Below, piece after piece: positions 20,847 through 32,287 of a stretch of DNA of 64,000 nt. The translations under genes and the position numbers were made by a program. Position 1 is the stretch's first letter. The number at the start of each line of letters is the position of its first letter. Source of the stretch: Hypericum androsaemum (taxonomy: Eukaryota > Streptophyta > Magnoliopsida > Malpighiales > Hypericaceae); the NCBI GenBank assembly GCA_963995505.1, contig OZ023190.1:4792516-4856515 (forward strand), written 5' to 3'. The notes under the pieces are model-generated. The model saw only the letters and a list, made by a program, of their open reading frames with translations. It was not told where the DNA came from and did no database searches.

Positions 20847-23000
20847 TAGACCTAACCATGAATTGAATCATATTCGTGATTCGATTCGATTCGATTCATT
20901 AAAAATTCGATTCGATTCGTCCAAAATTCGATTCGTTTAAAATTCGATTCAAATTCGTCATGATACTAATTGAATATGGTTTAAGATTTTTATAATTCGT
21001 CAAACCGGCGAATTTAATTCGAATTCGATTCGAGTTGAATTCGAGTCAAATTCGATTCGAGTTGAATTCATATCGAATTCGTGTATATATAATATAATAA
21101 TAATATGTTAAAAAAATAAATTTAAAAAAAGTGGGGGAGGCGTGATTCGGGAACGGGAAGCGGGGAAGAGAATTTTAAAAATTGGGGGGAAGGTGTGGCC
21201 CACACAAAAAAATTAAAAAGGGGGGGTTTTGCATTTTTTGGTTAAAAGATGATGACGTCATCGCCTGCATCATTGGTGATGTCATTGTCTGCGTCAGCAA
21301 AGGAAAAATTACCGTTGGAATCTGCCCGTTTTTTTTGTTACCGTTTTAATACCCATGTTACCATTTTTTTTACTGTTTGTCCTTTTTAAATTTATTTAAT
21401 TTTTTTTTAAATTCAACATTTTTTCCAAACTCTATAAATACCACCTTTTATTCTTCAAATTTTACACATTCCAATCTCAACTCTCTACTTCTCTTATTGA
21501 AAATTTAAGCTATATACATTCTCCCTCAAGTTTACTAATTAGTCATTAGATATATTAGTCATATTTCTCATATATTTACTCATATTACTATATAATTATG
21601 TCATCAAGTAGAGCAAATAGGGGTAAGGAAAAACGTGTGGAACATCACGATTCTATTGAATCAGATTTTTCACCGATTTCTACTTATCCTATTCCGGAAG
21701 AAATGATGAACGTCCATGATGAAGCTCAACGGGAAAGTGCTGATTCAATATTCAACAATCCACAAAAGGTAAAAAGACCACTTTCATTACTTTTTACTAA
21801 GCATTTCACAAAAATTTCTACTGGAGAAAAATGTATTTTCATCATTACATGTAATTATTGTGGTAAACAACATGAATTCAAAATCGGGAATGGATATGGT
21901 ACTTATACTATTCATTTGAATACTAAACATCCACACGAAGTTGGTTTTGAAAAATCACAAACTCAATTATCGACTACACCTAATTACAAATGGTATTTTG
22001 GATTTATTGAGTGAATATAGTAATAGAAATAATGCTTCTACATCTAATGAACCAACTCCCTCTCCCTCACAAGGTAAAAAATTAAGTTTTACGGAAAGAT
22101 TGTTAATGAAAAACCAAAAAAGACCCCGAGGAATAAATTTAACCAATTCGGAATTTGATTTATATCTTAACACACAATTTGATATTCCATTTGTCAAACA
22201 TTCTAGTTTTGCTTTATTAGAATGGTGGAACAACCATGTAGAACAATTTTCGGTTATGTCAATTGTTGCAAAAGAATTGCTTGCTTGTCCGGTTTCGACG
22301 GTTGCCGTGGAACAAGCATTTAGTGCAGGAGGTAATATTTTGGATGAACACCGGTACTCAATGACACCGCAATATTTGGAGGCACAAGCATTGGTCACTG
22401 ATTTGACCAAGGCGGAAAGACGACAACAAGAATTGGTCCGGGAAAATCCCGACCAACTATACGACCTCGATGATGCCACAACCGGTGAAAGCACAAACAC
22501 ATCCGACTAGGTGAGTTAGCTCCGTAAAGGTAAGAGAACTACGTGGGCTTTGATTCCTTCGGAGCTAAGGATACGTACGCAACTTAATTTGGTACATTAA
22601 GTGCAAGCCCAATCTTTAGTTTATTTCTTTTTCCCAAAAAATGTTAAACACTAATTCCTAATTTCTTAATATTTGAAGCAAAAATCAAAGTTTTTGAATT
22701 TTTCAAAAAAGATCAAAACTTTTTCAAAAATATTACAAAAATATTCAAAATATCCAAAAATAGAGGTTTTAGAATTTTTTAATTAAGTATTAAAATTATA
22801 GAATTAATTCGGATTTGATTATAATTCGAATTCGATTATAATTCGATTCAAATTCGAAAATTCATAATTCGTATTCGATTCGTCTTTTGAAGAATTGAAT
22901 ATGGTTTAATGTTTTGATGAATTCGAATTTGAATAAATTCGATTCGAATTTGTCCGAATTCGATTCAAATTCGTCCGAATTCGAACCGTGGTCAGGTCTA
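20847..23000 (+). mobile_element. hAT transposon deletion derivative (U1, 2,154 bp)
   Basis: The ends are TAGACCTAACCA and (reversed) TAGACCTGACCA. GATTGCCC is duplicated on both sides (20839-20846 and 23001-23008), an exact 8-bp hAT target duplication. Subterminal ends consist of dense ATTCGATTCGAATTCG motifs, probable transposase-binding repeats. Inside are the two ends of a hAT transposase gene, but the catalytic middle is absent, so it is an internally deleted, non-autonomous copy. Confidence 0.92.
21598..22510 (+). pseudogene. hAT transposase remnant: BED finger plus dimerisation domain (U1)
   Basis: The first frame (138 codons from 21598) holds a BED zinc finger: SLLFTKHF, then CNYCGKQHEFK and HLNTKH, giving the Cys-x2-Cys ... 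His-x4-His ligands. It ends at 22014. A second frame to 22510 gives FALLEWWNNHVEQFSVMSIV, then VSTVAVEQAFSAGGNILDEH, the hAT C-terminal dimerisation domain. A full transposase has several hundred residues between these, including the catalytic D, D and E; here they are missing. In U1 the C-terminal frame is open, while U2-U4 have stops in it. Confidence 0.9.
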
Positions 23001-23078
23001 GATTGCCCTTAGGGGCTGGTGGTGAAGGTGAAGCAGCGTTGATGTTGGAGTCATAGAATTTGGTCCAAGGTGGAGATT

Positions 23079-23347
23079 TGTTAGGGTTTGTTTCAAATTC
23101 TAGATAAATTAGTACTCTATTCCTATTTAGAGTAGGGTAATAATCTCCTATATATATCGGCCTATGCCTAGGTCTTTTGTGTGTAGTCGAGAGTTGTGAG
23201 GTAGAGAGAACCCTCACGGAGGCCTTGTAACCGATTGAACTCGCATAGTGGACGACTCTCCTTTGCCCGTAGTTTTCTCCCCGTCTTGGGGTTTCCACGT
23301 AATTCTTGTGTCTCGTGTTTTACTCGTTTCGATCTTATTTCTCAACA
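23079..23347 (+). repeat. 3' LTR, U1 copia
   Basis: 269 bp, starting directly after the polypurine tract and ending CTCAACA. It is followed by GTTAT, a target duplication copy with one substitution. It differs from the U2-U4 3' LTRs at several sites. Confidence 0.93.
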
Positions 23348-23352
23348 GTTAT

Positions 23353-26288
23353 CATGAACAGACAAGGATTTGGCATCTCATTGTATCGCGACAGAGGACG
23401 ACGTGCAGCTGGATGCTGATCACTGCCATTCGCCGCTGAATGAACGACAGAAAGTCGCGAGATTCCTACGGCAAGCCCGTCTTGAGCTTACTAAAGAATC
23501 ATGATGACTCGGATCAAGATGGCTTCCGTTATTTCAGAACAGCTTTATCCGAATTTCGGTGCTAAGCCTGTCTCTGCTGAATTACATGTTTCATTATCTA
23601 AGATTTCGGTGCATCCAAAGAAGCCGCACAAGAGGATCGGTAGTTGCATGTCCCTGGCTAGCTCTAGGCACTTTTCCTGGATCTGACTTGGAAGACGGGA
23701 TTATAGAGAGTTCAGGTGAAGATTCACTTGCCATTGGCCATCCTTTGCGTTGAACATGATGTTACTCGAGACGTCACGTCCCACATGTGATGTCTTGGCT
23801 ACCATAATTTGAGGCGAACATTCTTCAACATTCTATTCTCTTGGATGATTATAAAAAACAGAAAAAAATACATTTTTAAAACTACTGAAACAAATCATTA
23901 CATTTTAATGTACTGCGGGAAAGTGTGTTTTACTCTTTTAAGTTTACTTGTAAAAAAAAATTACTATTAAATTTTGCAGTGGTTACAATACGACAATGTT
24001 TATAAAAAATAAAAAATTAATAAAATTTGCAGTGAGAGAAAGTTACTATAAATCTCCAAATTTGAAATTCTTCTCTAATTATAAGAATAAAATATACAAA
24101 GTTATATTTGTGGCACGGTATATTAATCTATATCCGGTAATGGGAGGGGAGCACCGGGGATGTGGACCGAGCTTATCAATCATTCGACAAATTTATGGGA
24201 CGGCAAACCTACTACGGTTGGTGCGGAAGTGGACATTGTAGTACATATATATGTATGAAAAATATTTATATTCACAAATATTGTACTAAATCAACAGTCT
24301 CACGTTGCTCTACAAAACGTGGTAGCTCACACTATCACGAGAACATAAATATCCCCGAGAGACACATGCATGTGCACTTTTCTATATATTGTTTTGGTGA
24401 ATTTCTCATATCGAGCATCCTCAAATATATTTAGAGAATAATTTTTCTAACAGTACTTTTAATATTCGTATGATTTAATTTAAGAGAACCTAAATTATTT
24501 ACCACCAGCTTGCTCATTGGTATGAATTTTTTATATTAGTCGTGATTACCAACTAATTTTAAAAATGAGTATTGTTGTACCTTATAAAATAGAATTGTTC
24601 TTAAAATATTTTTTTATTCACAAAAAATTAGATTGAAGGCTGGTACTCCAATGTATATATACCGAGTGACGGCTCGACTGATACATAGTATCGTGGTAAA
24701 TCGGTGGGGTTTGAATTTGAGTATAATATTTTTTGTTTTTTCTTCTTCCACTTAAAAATGAGGATTATTAAATAAAATATGGAAATTAGTTCACTTTAGT
24801 ATCTTTAACTTAACACTTTTTTATTAAAAAAATTATTTGATTTTGTATCTTGATCACCTAAATTATGATCCTAGTTAACGATAGGAGACCGAGAGGTAAT
24901 TAGAGTTAACGAAAGAATCGATTAACACACTCTAAGATATTAAAGAGAGATCTTGGTATCGAGGAATGATCTTTAAGGAGAAATTTTTATAATTGAGATT
25001 AAATTGTTCGTATAACTAGTAACACGGGAGAGCAGGAATAGTCCATTCGACCATTTCTATTCCAATTTCATCACCAAGCTAGCCAGAGCAATAGGTAAAT
25101 GCGTTAGATAATTTCGGATACTAATTAATAAAATCCATAACCGCAGTATAGGAGTCGTTCCATAAGGTACCGTGATCAATATCAACTTCACTGTTATTCG
25201 TTATTTAATTTATTTTAGTTAATTGAAATACAATAGAATTATAGATGTTAAGCTGTGAACGTAGATGGTCTAGATTTTAGTGTTCGATCTCTCTCACGTA
25301 CCTTATTATACAACTATATTATTTATTAGGCGGATTATTTATTTTTTTGAGAAATTTCTACCTATCAGCTGACACCTATGGATTTGATTATTTATACTCG
25401 GAAGTCCATGGAAAATCAACTTCTATTGTACAGAAGCCTGGCAGATAAATTATTTCTTCCCCAGGGACGTGTAGTAATGATGACAAAGAAAATAAATTGG
25501 GTAAATTACTTTCAGAGTCCTAAAATTTGTCATATTCACCTCTCATCTTTATCTATTTTCGAATTAGATTAAAAAATATCCATAATTTAATTTTATTATA
25601 CTCTTGAGTCCTTCGTTAACATCATAATTATTTATTTATTTTTATCATTGAATATCCTTAGAAAAAACAAAAGATCATCATCTTCATCCGGAGCGGTAAC
25701 ATCCGGTTGCCCGTCCGAGAAGAAGCCCATCGACCCACAATGTAATTTCACCTTCCCTTCCAGATTCATCATCGTAAGCATTGATTTTCCGCCGACACCG
25801 ACAGCCTCTCCCTCCTCCGCCGACGTCGAATCGACAAAACAACCAAACTTGTAGCGGGATCGCACCCACCACCCAAACAACAGCCAAAAGCTTTCATGCA
25901 GTGTCGGTGTAAAAGCACCCAGCGAGGAAGCCAAATCTGAATCCCGGACCTGAAGCGAAGAAGCGGATTGGATCTGAGTTGAAATGGCGACAGCGAGGAG
26001 CTGCTCTTGATGGTGGGTCCGTGAGGCATTTCCTCGGTAATAATGGTGGTGGTGGGTCGTCTCCGTTCACGACCAGGGTGTTTACGGGTTATGATGTTGG
26101 TGGTGGGAAGAAGAATGTTGCGACAGGGACTTGCTGTATGCTGTGTGGTCCAATATGAGGTTAGGACCAGCCTTGGACTTTTACTAATTTGCAACATGAG
26201 GATATCGAATTTGAGTCATTACGAACATAGCAGTGTTAAATATTTGTTGGAAAAATTTTGTCATTTTTCAAAGTCCAATCTGGTTCGA
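23353..26288. repeat. Right flank of the copia element in U1 (base-unit DNA)
   Basis: Starts CATGAACAGACAAGG, as in U0 after the empty site, and repeats the U0 contents: exon-like frames (to about 23.75 kb), AT spacer, MULE-like left arm and GC-rich block (25.5-26.15 kb). Scattered differences from U2 occur up to about 24.45 kb, then near identity. Confidence 0.85.
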
Positions 26289-26516
26289 ACAAAGACGAAG
26301 ATAAATTCCTTTCTTGTACGTTTGGCAACCCGTCCCTGACAGCGTGAGTGTTATTTGGAATTGATATTTGAGGTGAAGTAGCGCAAGATTTATATTGATT
26401 GTATACTTGCAATTCCATCGACAGATCAGCTATTGCCCGCACATCAGTATCTGTCTGCCAATGCAAAGCCGTGGCATGTTGCACCAGTAAGGGAGGACAT
26501 GGTTGTTGATTGTTGT

Positions 26517-26785
26517 TGTTAGGATTTGTCTCAAATTCTAGACAAATTAGTACTCTATTCCTATTTAGAGTATGGTAATAATCTCCTATATATATTGGCC
26601 TATGCCTAGGTCTTTTGTGTGTAGTCGAGAGTTGTGAGGTAGAGAGAACCCTCACGGAGGCCTTGTAACCGATTGGACTCGCATAGTGGACGACTCTCCT
26701 TTGCCCGTGGTTTTCTCCCCGTCTTGGGGTTTCTACATAATTCTTGTGTCTCGTGTTTTACTAGTTTCGATCTTATTTCTCAACA
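26517..26785 (+). repeat. 5' LTR, U2 copia
   Basis: 269-bp TG...CA repeat. It carries two variants (CTCCTATA; CTTGGGGTTT) not found in the other 5' LTRs of the array but present in the U1 3' LTR. Confidence 0.93.
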
Positions 26786-27481
26786 AGTGGTATCAAAGCC
26801 AGATTGAGACTCAAGTATTCGACACACACAAAAAAAAATATTGGCAGATTGAGAATTGGGGAGAAATCGGGAATTAGGGTTTAACCCTTGGAGCAGTCGG
26901 CCACCGCCCCGTACAGCCGACCGTCCCCCCGAGTCCCGACCACCGCTAGCTCGTCCGCTGCCACCCGCCTCATCGATGTTTTCAGGAGCCGCCGCGTCGG
27001 TGAGAAACTGACCTGTTACAGAATCGGGTTTGGAGATGAGACGAATCCCGTCGTTCGTCTAGAGGAGACAGTCACCAGAGGAGGCCCGTCACCGCGCCGT
27101 GCCTAGAGGAGACGAGCTCGCCGTCGCTCGTCCGTCGCCTAGAGTTTCCCCGTTCGTCGTTCGTCGGGGAGAGAGGAGGAGGTTTCGGGGAGAGAGCAAA
27201 CTCCACCGAAACTCGCAGCCACCACCGCCGAAGTCCGTCTCTGCCGTTCTGCCGCGCCTGCTCGCCACCGACAGAGGCTGAGCCATCGGCTTCCGCTCAC
27301 CGCCTTCCGTGGTGGTCCCGCCGTCAGCCGCCGCTCCGTGGAGATTTGGGGTTAAAAAACCCTAATTTTTTAGTTGACTTGGTCAACAGTTTGACTGGTT
27401 GACCAAAAGTCAACTAATTTGGCTGATTTTGATTTTCTAACCAGTTTTTTGAGCTGATTTCTTAGTTCGAGGTGTTTCAGG

Positions 27482-28447
27482 ATGACTTCGATGAAGTGCG
27501 AGATTCCTCAATTGACGAGGAAAACCAATTTTTCTTTGTGGCAGGTGAAGATGCGCGCTATTCTGACACATTTAGAGCTGGATGAGACTCTACTTGATGA
27601 GAAGTCGATGCCTTCGAGTCGGGATGCTGCGATGAAAGCGTCAAAGAATCGAAAGGCTGTGAGTCAGATTCAGCTGCATTTGTCAGATGATATTTTGCGG
27701 GACGTGTTGAAGGAGACGACAGCTTCCTCATTGTGGGCAAAGCTTGAAAAGTTGTGCATGCCCAAGAGTTTGACCAACAAACTGTGCTTGAAGCAACGAC
27801 TATTTTCTATCCGGATGCAAGAAGATAAGTCTGTTCATGACCACCTTAATGAATTTAAGGATATAGTGGCTGATCTTAGAACTCTGGATGTGAAGTATGA
27901 TGATGAAGATCTTGCTTTATTATTATTGTGCTCGTTGCCTGCCTCTTATCAGCAATTCAGGGATACTCTGTTGTTCAGCCATGATACTCTGAGTTGGGAT
28001 AATGTTCATGATTCGCTTTTAGAGAAAGAAAGAATTGATAAGCACACTGTGATTTCCTATGAAAATAGCCAAGGGACTGGCTTGGTTATAAGAGGGAGGT
28101 CTGAGGAGAGGAATGCTAAATCTGGTTCGAGGAAGAAGAGCGGAAGCAAATCAAGGTCAAGGCACAAGGATAAGACTTATTTCAATTGTCATAAGGTTGG
28201 ACATGTTAAATGGTTCTGTCCGGAGTTGAAGAACAATAAGAAGGGCGAAAAGTCCAGTGCTCCGAAAGGAGAAAGTTCTGATAGCGGCAGTGCTAGTGTT
28301 GCCGCCACCACCACTCAGAAAGAAGAATCTGATGGAGACCTTTTGCCTCTGATTTATGGGAAGTCTAAAGTTGATGCTGCTTGGGTCTTTGATTCTGCTT
28401 GTACGTTTCATATGTGCCATATCCGAGACTGGTTTTTCAATATATGA
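27482..28447 (+). CDS. Copia gag with protease start, 321 codons (U2)
   Basis: The 321-codon translation is identical to U1. It has the UBN2-type gag domain, a zinc knuckle with its first Cys replaced by Tyr, and the protease site reading DSA instead of DSG, then a premature stop. The shared defects show that the amplified ancestor was already damaged. Confidence 0.85.
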   Translation: MTSMKCEIPQLTRKTNFSLWQVKMRAILTHLELDETLLDEKSMPSSRDAAMKASKNRKAVSQIQLHLSDDILRDVLKETTASSLWAKLEKLCMPKSLTNKLCLKQRLFSIRMQEDKSVHDHLNEFKDIVADLRTLDVKYDDEDLALLLLCSLPASYQQFRDTLLFSHDTLSWDNVHDSLLEKERIDKHTVISYENSQGTGLVIRGRSEERNAKSGSRKKSGSKSRSRHKDKTYFNCHKVGHVKWFCPELKNNKKGEKSSAPKGESSDSGSASVAATTTQKEESDGDLLPLIYGKSKVDAAWVFDSACTFHMCHIRDWFFNI

Positions 28448-29827
28448 ACGTGCAGAGGGTAATGTTCTCAATGGGAAATAATTTTGTCTGCAAGGTTGTT
28501 CGTATTGGCATAGTGAAGATCAAGATGCATGATGGTGTCATTCTAACCTTGAGGAATGTGAGGCATATCCCTGATTTGAAGCGGAACTTGATTTCGCTGA
28601 GTACTCTTGATACATTGGGGTACAAGTATACCGAAGAAGGTGGAGTTCTTCGTGTGAGTAAGAACTCATTAGTGCATATGAAGGCCAAGAAGGAGGTTAG
28701 AAATCTGTACATTTTGCAGGGTTCTACAGTTACAGGGACTGCTGCTACTGCATCTGGCTCGTTGACAGATTCTGAAAATACATCATTGTGGCATATGCGA
28801 CTTGGTCACATGAGCGAGAAAGGCACGACCGAGCTAAATAGGAGAGGATTATTATGTAGACAGAGTATTGGGAAGCTGGAATTTTGTCAGCACTATGTGT
28901 TTGGCTAGCAGAAGAAAGTCAGTTTTCAGAAAGGTGTGCACACTACAAAGGAAAAACTTGACTATGTTCATTCTGATCTTTGGGGACCATCTCAAGTTGC
29001 AACAAAGAATGGTTCCAAGTATATGCTGACTATAATTGATGATTATTCGAGGAAGGTGTGGGCGTTCTTCTTGAAGAGCAAGGATCATGCCTTTGTCGCT
29101 TTCAAGAAGTGGAAGACTATGATTGAGAAGCAGATTGGGAGAGATGTCAAGAATCTCCGCACAGACAATGGATTGGAGTTTTGCTCTAGTTGGTTTGATG
29201 AGTTCTGGAAGAATGAGGGTATTGTCAGGCATAAGACAATCCCTTGTACACCTCAACAGAATGGAGTCGCTGAAAGAATGAACAAAACTTTATTGGAGAA
29301 AGTTCGGTGTATGCTATCAAATGCTGGTTTGTCTAAGTCATTTTGGGCTGAAGCTGCTTCCACTGCATGTCACCTTGTCAATCGTTCACCTCATGCATCA
29401 CTTGATGGCAAGGTACCTGAAGAATTGTGGACTGAAAATCCTCCTAGTTATGCTGGTTTGAAGATATTTGGGTGTCCTGCCTATGCTCATGTGAATAATG
29501 GCAAGTTAGAGCCAAGATCTGTGAAATGTATCTTCCTTAGCTATGCTTCTGGAGTGAAGGGATACAAGTTGTGGTGTCCCGAGCTGTCTAAGGTCTTATT
29601 GAGTAGGAATATTATTTTCAAAGAGACAGACATGCTGAGTAAGAGGGAGGATGTTTCTTCACCTGGTGTTTCCAGTGCTCCAAGTATGTACTTGCAAAAG
29701 TCAAAAGTGCTGGTGGAGTTTGATGCTGATCCAGAAGCGAGTTCCTTCCGTGATGTTGATTGCCATGATCCTACTCATGGTGGGTTGTCTGATGAAGCTG
29801 AGAATGTTGGCACAGTTGAGAGAGAGC
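28399..29827 (+). pseudogene. Copia protease / integrase, broken (U2)
   Basis: Shifted-frame protease end and His-His integrase part, a TAG at 28906-28908, then a 312-codon frame. It carries HSDLWGP and RTDNGLEF (catalytic Asp residues) and TPQQNGVAERMNKT (catalytic Glu), uninterrupted, unlike U1. It ends by running into the MITE. Confidence 0.9.
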
Positions 29828-30591
29828 TAGGGGTGAGTACGGTGCGGTTTAGCGGTGTGAACCGTATGAGCTAAACCGCACCGCAACTCAAAAAAATTAT
29901 GAAAACAAAACCGCACCTACTGCAGTTTTCTAGTAAACCGTGAGGTTTGCGGTGTAATATTTGCAGTTTGCGGTGCGGTTGCGGTTTATGACGTTTTGTT
30001 AACTTATTAAAAAATTAACTAACAAAATGAAAGAGTTTAGGCGAGGGACTACCTTATGGAGAGGGTGGACAGAAGAGACGAATGACAGCGGTGGTGGTCG
30101 AATAGTGAGCGAAAGAGCGGGATTTAGCCATTTAGGGTTTCAGAATTGGGGGTTTCAAACATTTGGTTTTAGGGTTCAAAATGGGGGAAGATGGAGGAGG
30201 GAAGAGGACGGGGCGACAGGCGAAGGGTCTGGAGGAGGGCGGAGGCGGGAGGGCAGAGGCGGGAGGGCGGAGGGCGGTAGAGTGGGATAGGTTAGGGGCG
30301 GAGTGGTTAAAAAAGTTATTTTATACCCACCTAAAATGACGACGTTTTGTTCTAAGTTCTAAACTAAACCTATATTAGAAATATAAAATAACGTCGTTTA
30401 TATAGGTAACCAAAAATTACGGTGCGGTGCGGTTTATATAGGTAACCAAAAATCAAAACCGTAACTGTACCGTAGCTATGCGGTTACGGTTTGAAACCAC
30501 ACCCACATACCGAATCTATCTTCGGTTTGGTTTTTTGCTGTTTTTATTTTTTGCAGTTTTGCGGTTTTATACGGTTTGAAACTTACCCCTA
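29828..30591. mobile_element. hAT-type MITE in copia pol (U2, 764 bp)
   Basis: Same insertion as in U1 (target duplication GAGAGAGC at 29820-29827 and 30592-30599), 21 bp shorter. Ends TAGGGGTG... and ...TTACCCCTA. An 87-codon frame inside (30027-30290) is Arg/Gly-rich, reads through repeats, and is not a gene. Confidence 0.92.
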
Positions 30592-30599
30592 GAGAGAGC

Positions 30600-32275
30600 C
30601 AGCATATTCTATTGCTAGAGATAGGCCCAGAAGAATTATCAGGCCTCCACAGAAGTTGGGTGAGGCTGATATTGTTGCTTTTGCCTTGAATGTGGCAGAA
30701 GAAGTTGATAACTGTGAAGAACGATCTAGTTACTCAGATGTTGTGAAGTCGAAAGACTATGTTAGATGGTTGGTTGCTATGGAGGAAGATATGGAATCTC
30801 TTCACAAGAACATGACTTGGGAGATTACTAAGCTGCCTAAGGATAAGAAGCCTGTCAGTTGCAAGTGGGTATTCAAGAAGAAGGATGGTATACCTGGAGT
30901 TGAAGAGCCTAGATACAAGGCTAGGCTAGTGGCTAGAGGATATAGTCAGATTCCTAGTGTGGACTTTAATGAGGTGTTTTCACCAGTTGTGAAGCATACC
31001 TCGATTCGTTCTCTTCTTGGTGTTGTCGCTATGCAGGATTTAGAGCTTGAGCAGCTTGATGTGAAGACAGTTTTCTTGAATGGAGAGCTTGAGGAGCGGA
31101 TTTATATGGCACAGCCTGAGGGTTTTCAGGTTGAAGGCAAAGAAGACCATGTGTGCTTGTTGAAGAAGTCTTTGTACGGCCTTAAGCAGTCTCCGAGGCA
31201 GTGGTATACAAGGTTTGATTCCTTTATGATTTCTCATGGTTATGAGAGGAGCAAGTATGATAGTTGTGTTTACCTGAAAAGGCTACGCGACGGTTCCCAA
31301 GTGTATTTGCTCCTGTATGTGGATGACATGTTAATTGCTGCCACTGACAAAGAAGAGGTGAGGAAGCTCAAAGCTCTGTTGAGTAGCGAGTTTGAGATGA
31401 AAGATTTGGGTCCTGCTAAGAAGATTCTTGGTATGGAGATTGCCAGAGATAGAGGAGCAAGGAAATTATTTTTGAGTTAGGAGAATTACATTGAAAAGGT
31501 GCTTGACAAGTTTGATGTGACTGGTAATCCTGTGAGTACTCCTCTTGGTACACATTTTTGGCTTTCCTCCGCTTTATCTCCACAGTCAGCTGCTGAGGTC
31601 GATTACATGTCTGGTGTTCCATACTCCAGTGCTGTTGGTTCTCTAATGTATGTTATGGTTTGCACACGCCCGGATTTGGCCTATGCTGTGAGTGTTGTTA
31701 GCAGGTTTATGGCAAATCCTGGAGAAGGTCATTGGAGAGCAGTGGAGTAGATTATGAGGTATTTGAAGGGTACCAAGGGCGTGTGTCTACAGTTTGGAAG
31801 CACCAATGATGGTGTTGTTGATTTCATTGATTCAGATTATGCTGGAGACCTTGATAAGTTCAGGTCCTTGTCTGGAGATGTCTTCACTCTTTGAGGATGT
31901 GCTATCAGTTGGAGAGCTTGTCTACAGGCCACAGTGGCGTTGTCTACCACTGAGGCGGAGTACATGGCTATAACTGAAGGTGTGAAGGAGGCTATCTGGT
32001 TGAACGGTTTCTTCAGTAAAATTTGCGAGAAGCTGCAGGTCAGTAGAGTATACTGTGATAGTCAAAGTGCTATCCATCTCACGAGGGATGCTATGTATCA
32101 TGAGAGGACGAAGCACATTGATGTGAGGTACCACTTCATTCGGGAGCATGTTGGTCAAGGAGACATTGTTGTGAGCAAGGTGGGTACCAAGGACAACCCT
32201 GCAGATATGTTGATGAAGCCGCTTTCTGATACTAAGTTCGAGCATTGCTTGGACTTGGTAGGTGTTCGTGCTTGA
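30600..32275 (+). pseudogene. Copia reverse transcriptase and RNase H, broken (U2)
   Basis: An open frame from the insert to 31480 holds [38 protein letters not shown] and the catalytic YVDDM. Stops follow at 31478-31480, 31748-31750 and 31892-31894. RNase H motifs [16 protein letters not shown] and TKHIDVRYH are present to 32275. U3 and U4 share the same three stops, so they arose before the last amplification. Confidence 0.93.
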
Positions 32276-32287
32276 TGCTGATTGCCC

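Larger units (their letters stand above)
13522..23347 (+). mobile_element. Ty1-copia retrotransposon, U1 copy (9,826 bp, nested inserts)
   Basis: Two 269-bp LTRs (TGTTAGG...CTCAACA) enclose gag, protease, integrase, reverse transcriptase and RNase H remnants in the copia order (integrase before reverse transcriptase). The primer-binding site TGGTATCAGAGCC starts at 13793, and the polypurine tract AAGGTGGAGATT precedes the 3' LTR. The flanks are GTTGT (13517-13521) and GTTAT (23348-23352), a 5-bp target duplication with one later change; U2-U4 keep GTTGT on both sides. The gag start and integrase style suggest the Tork-like branch, by resemblance only. Inserts: a one-LTR retroelement piece at 16251-17794, a hAT-type MITE at 18366-19150, and a hAT derivative at 20847-23000. 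Confidence 0.93.
13294..26288. repeat. Array unit U1 (12,995 bp, contains copia element)
   Basis: This is the base unit interrupted by a Ty1-copia element at 13522-23347. It is longer than U2 and U3 mainly because of a 1,544-bp insertion in the integrase and longer hAT inserts. Its left half (to about 16,138) is almost identical to U2-U4, and its middle (16,139 to about 24,450) is clearly diverged. From about 24,500 to its end it is again nearly identical to the others. Confidence 0.92.

Noticed and set aside
30027..30290. 87-codon Arg/Gly-rich frame in the MITE
   Set aside because: Generated by the GGAGGGCGGAGGC repeats; non-autonomous element without transposase.
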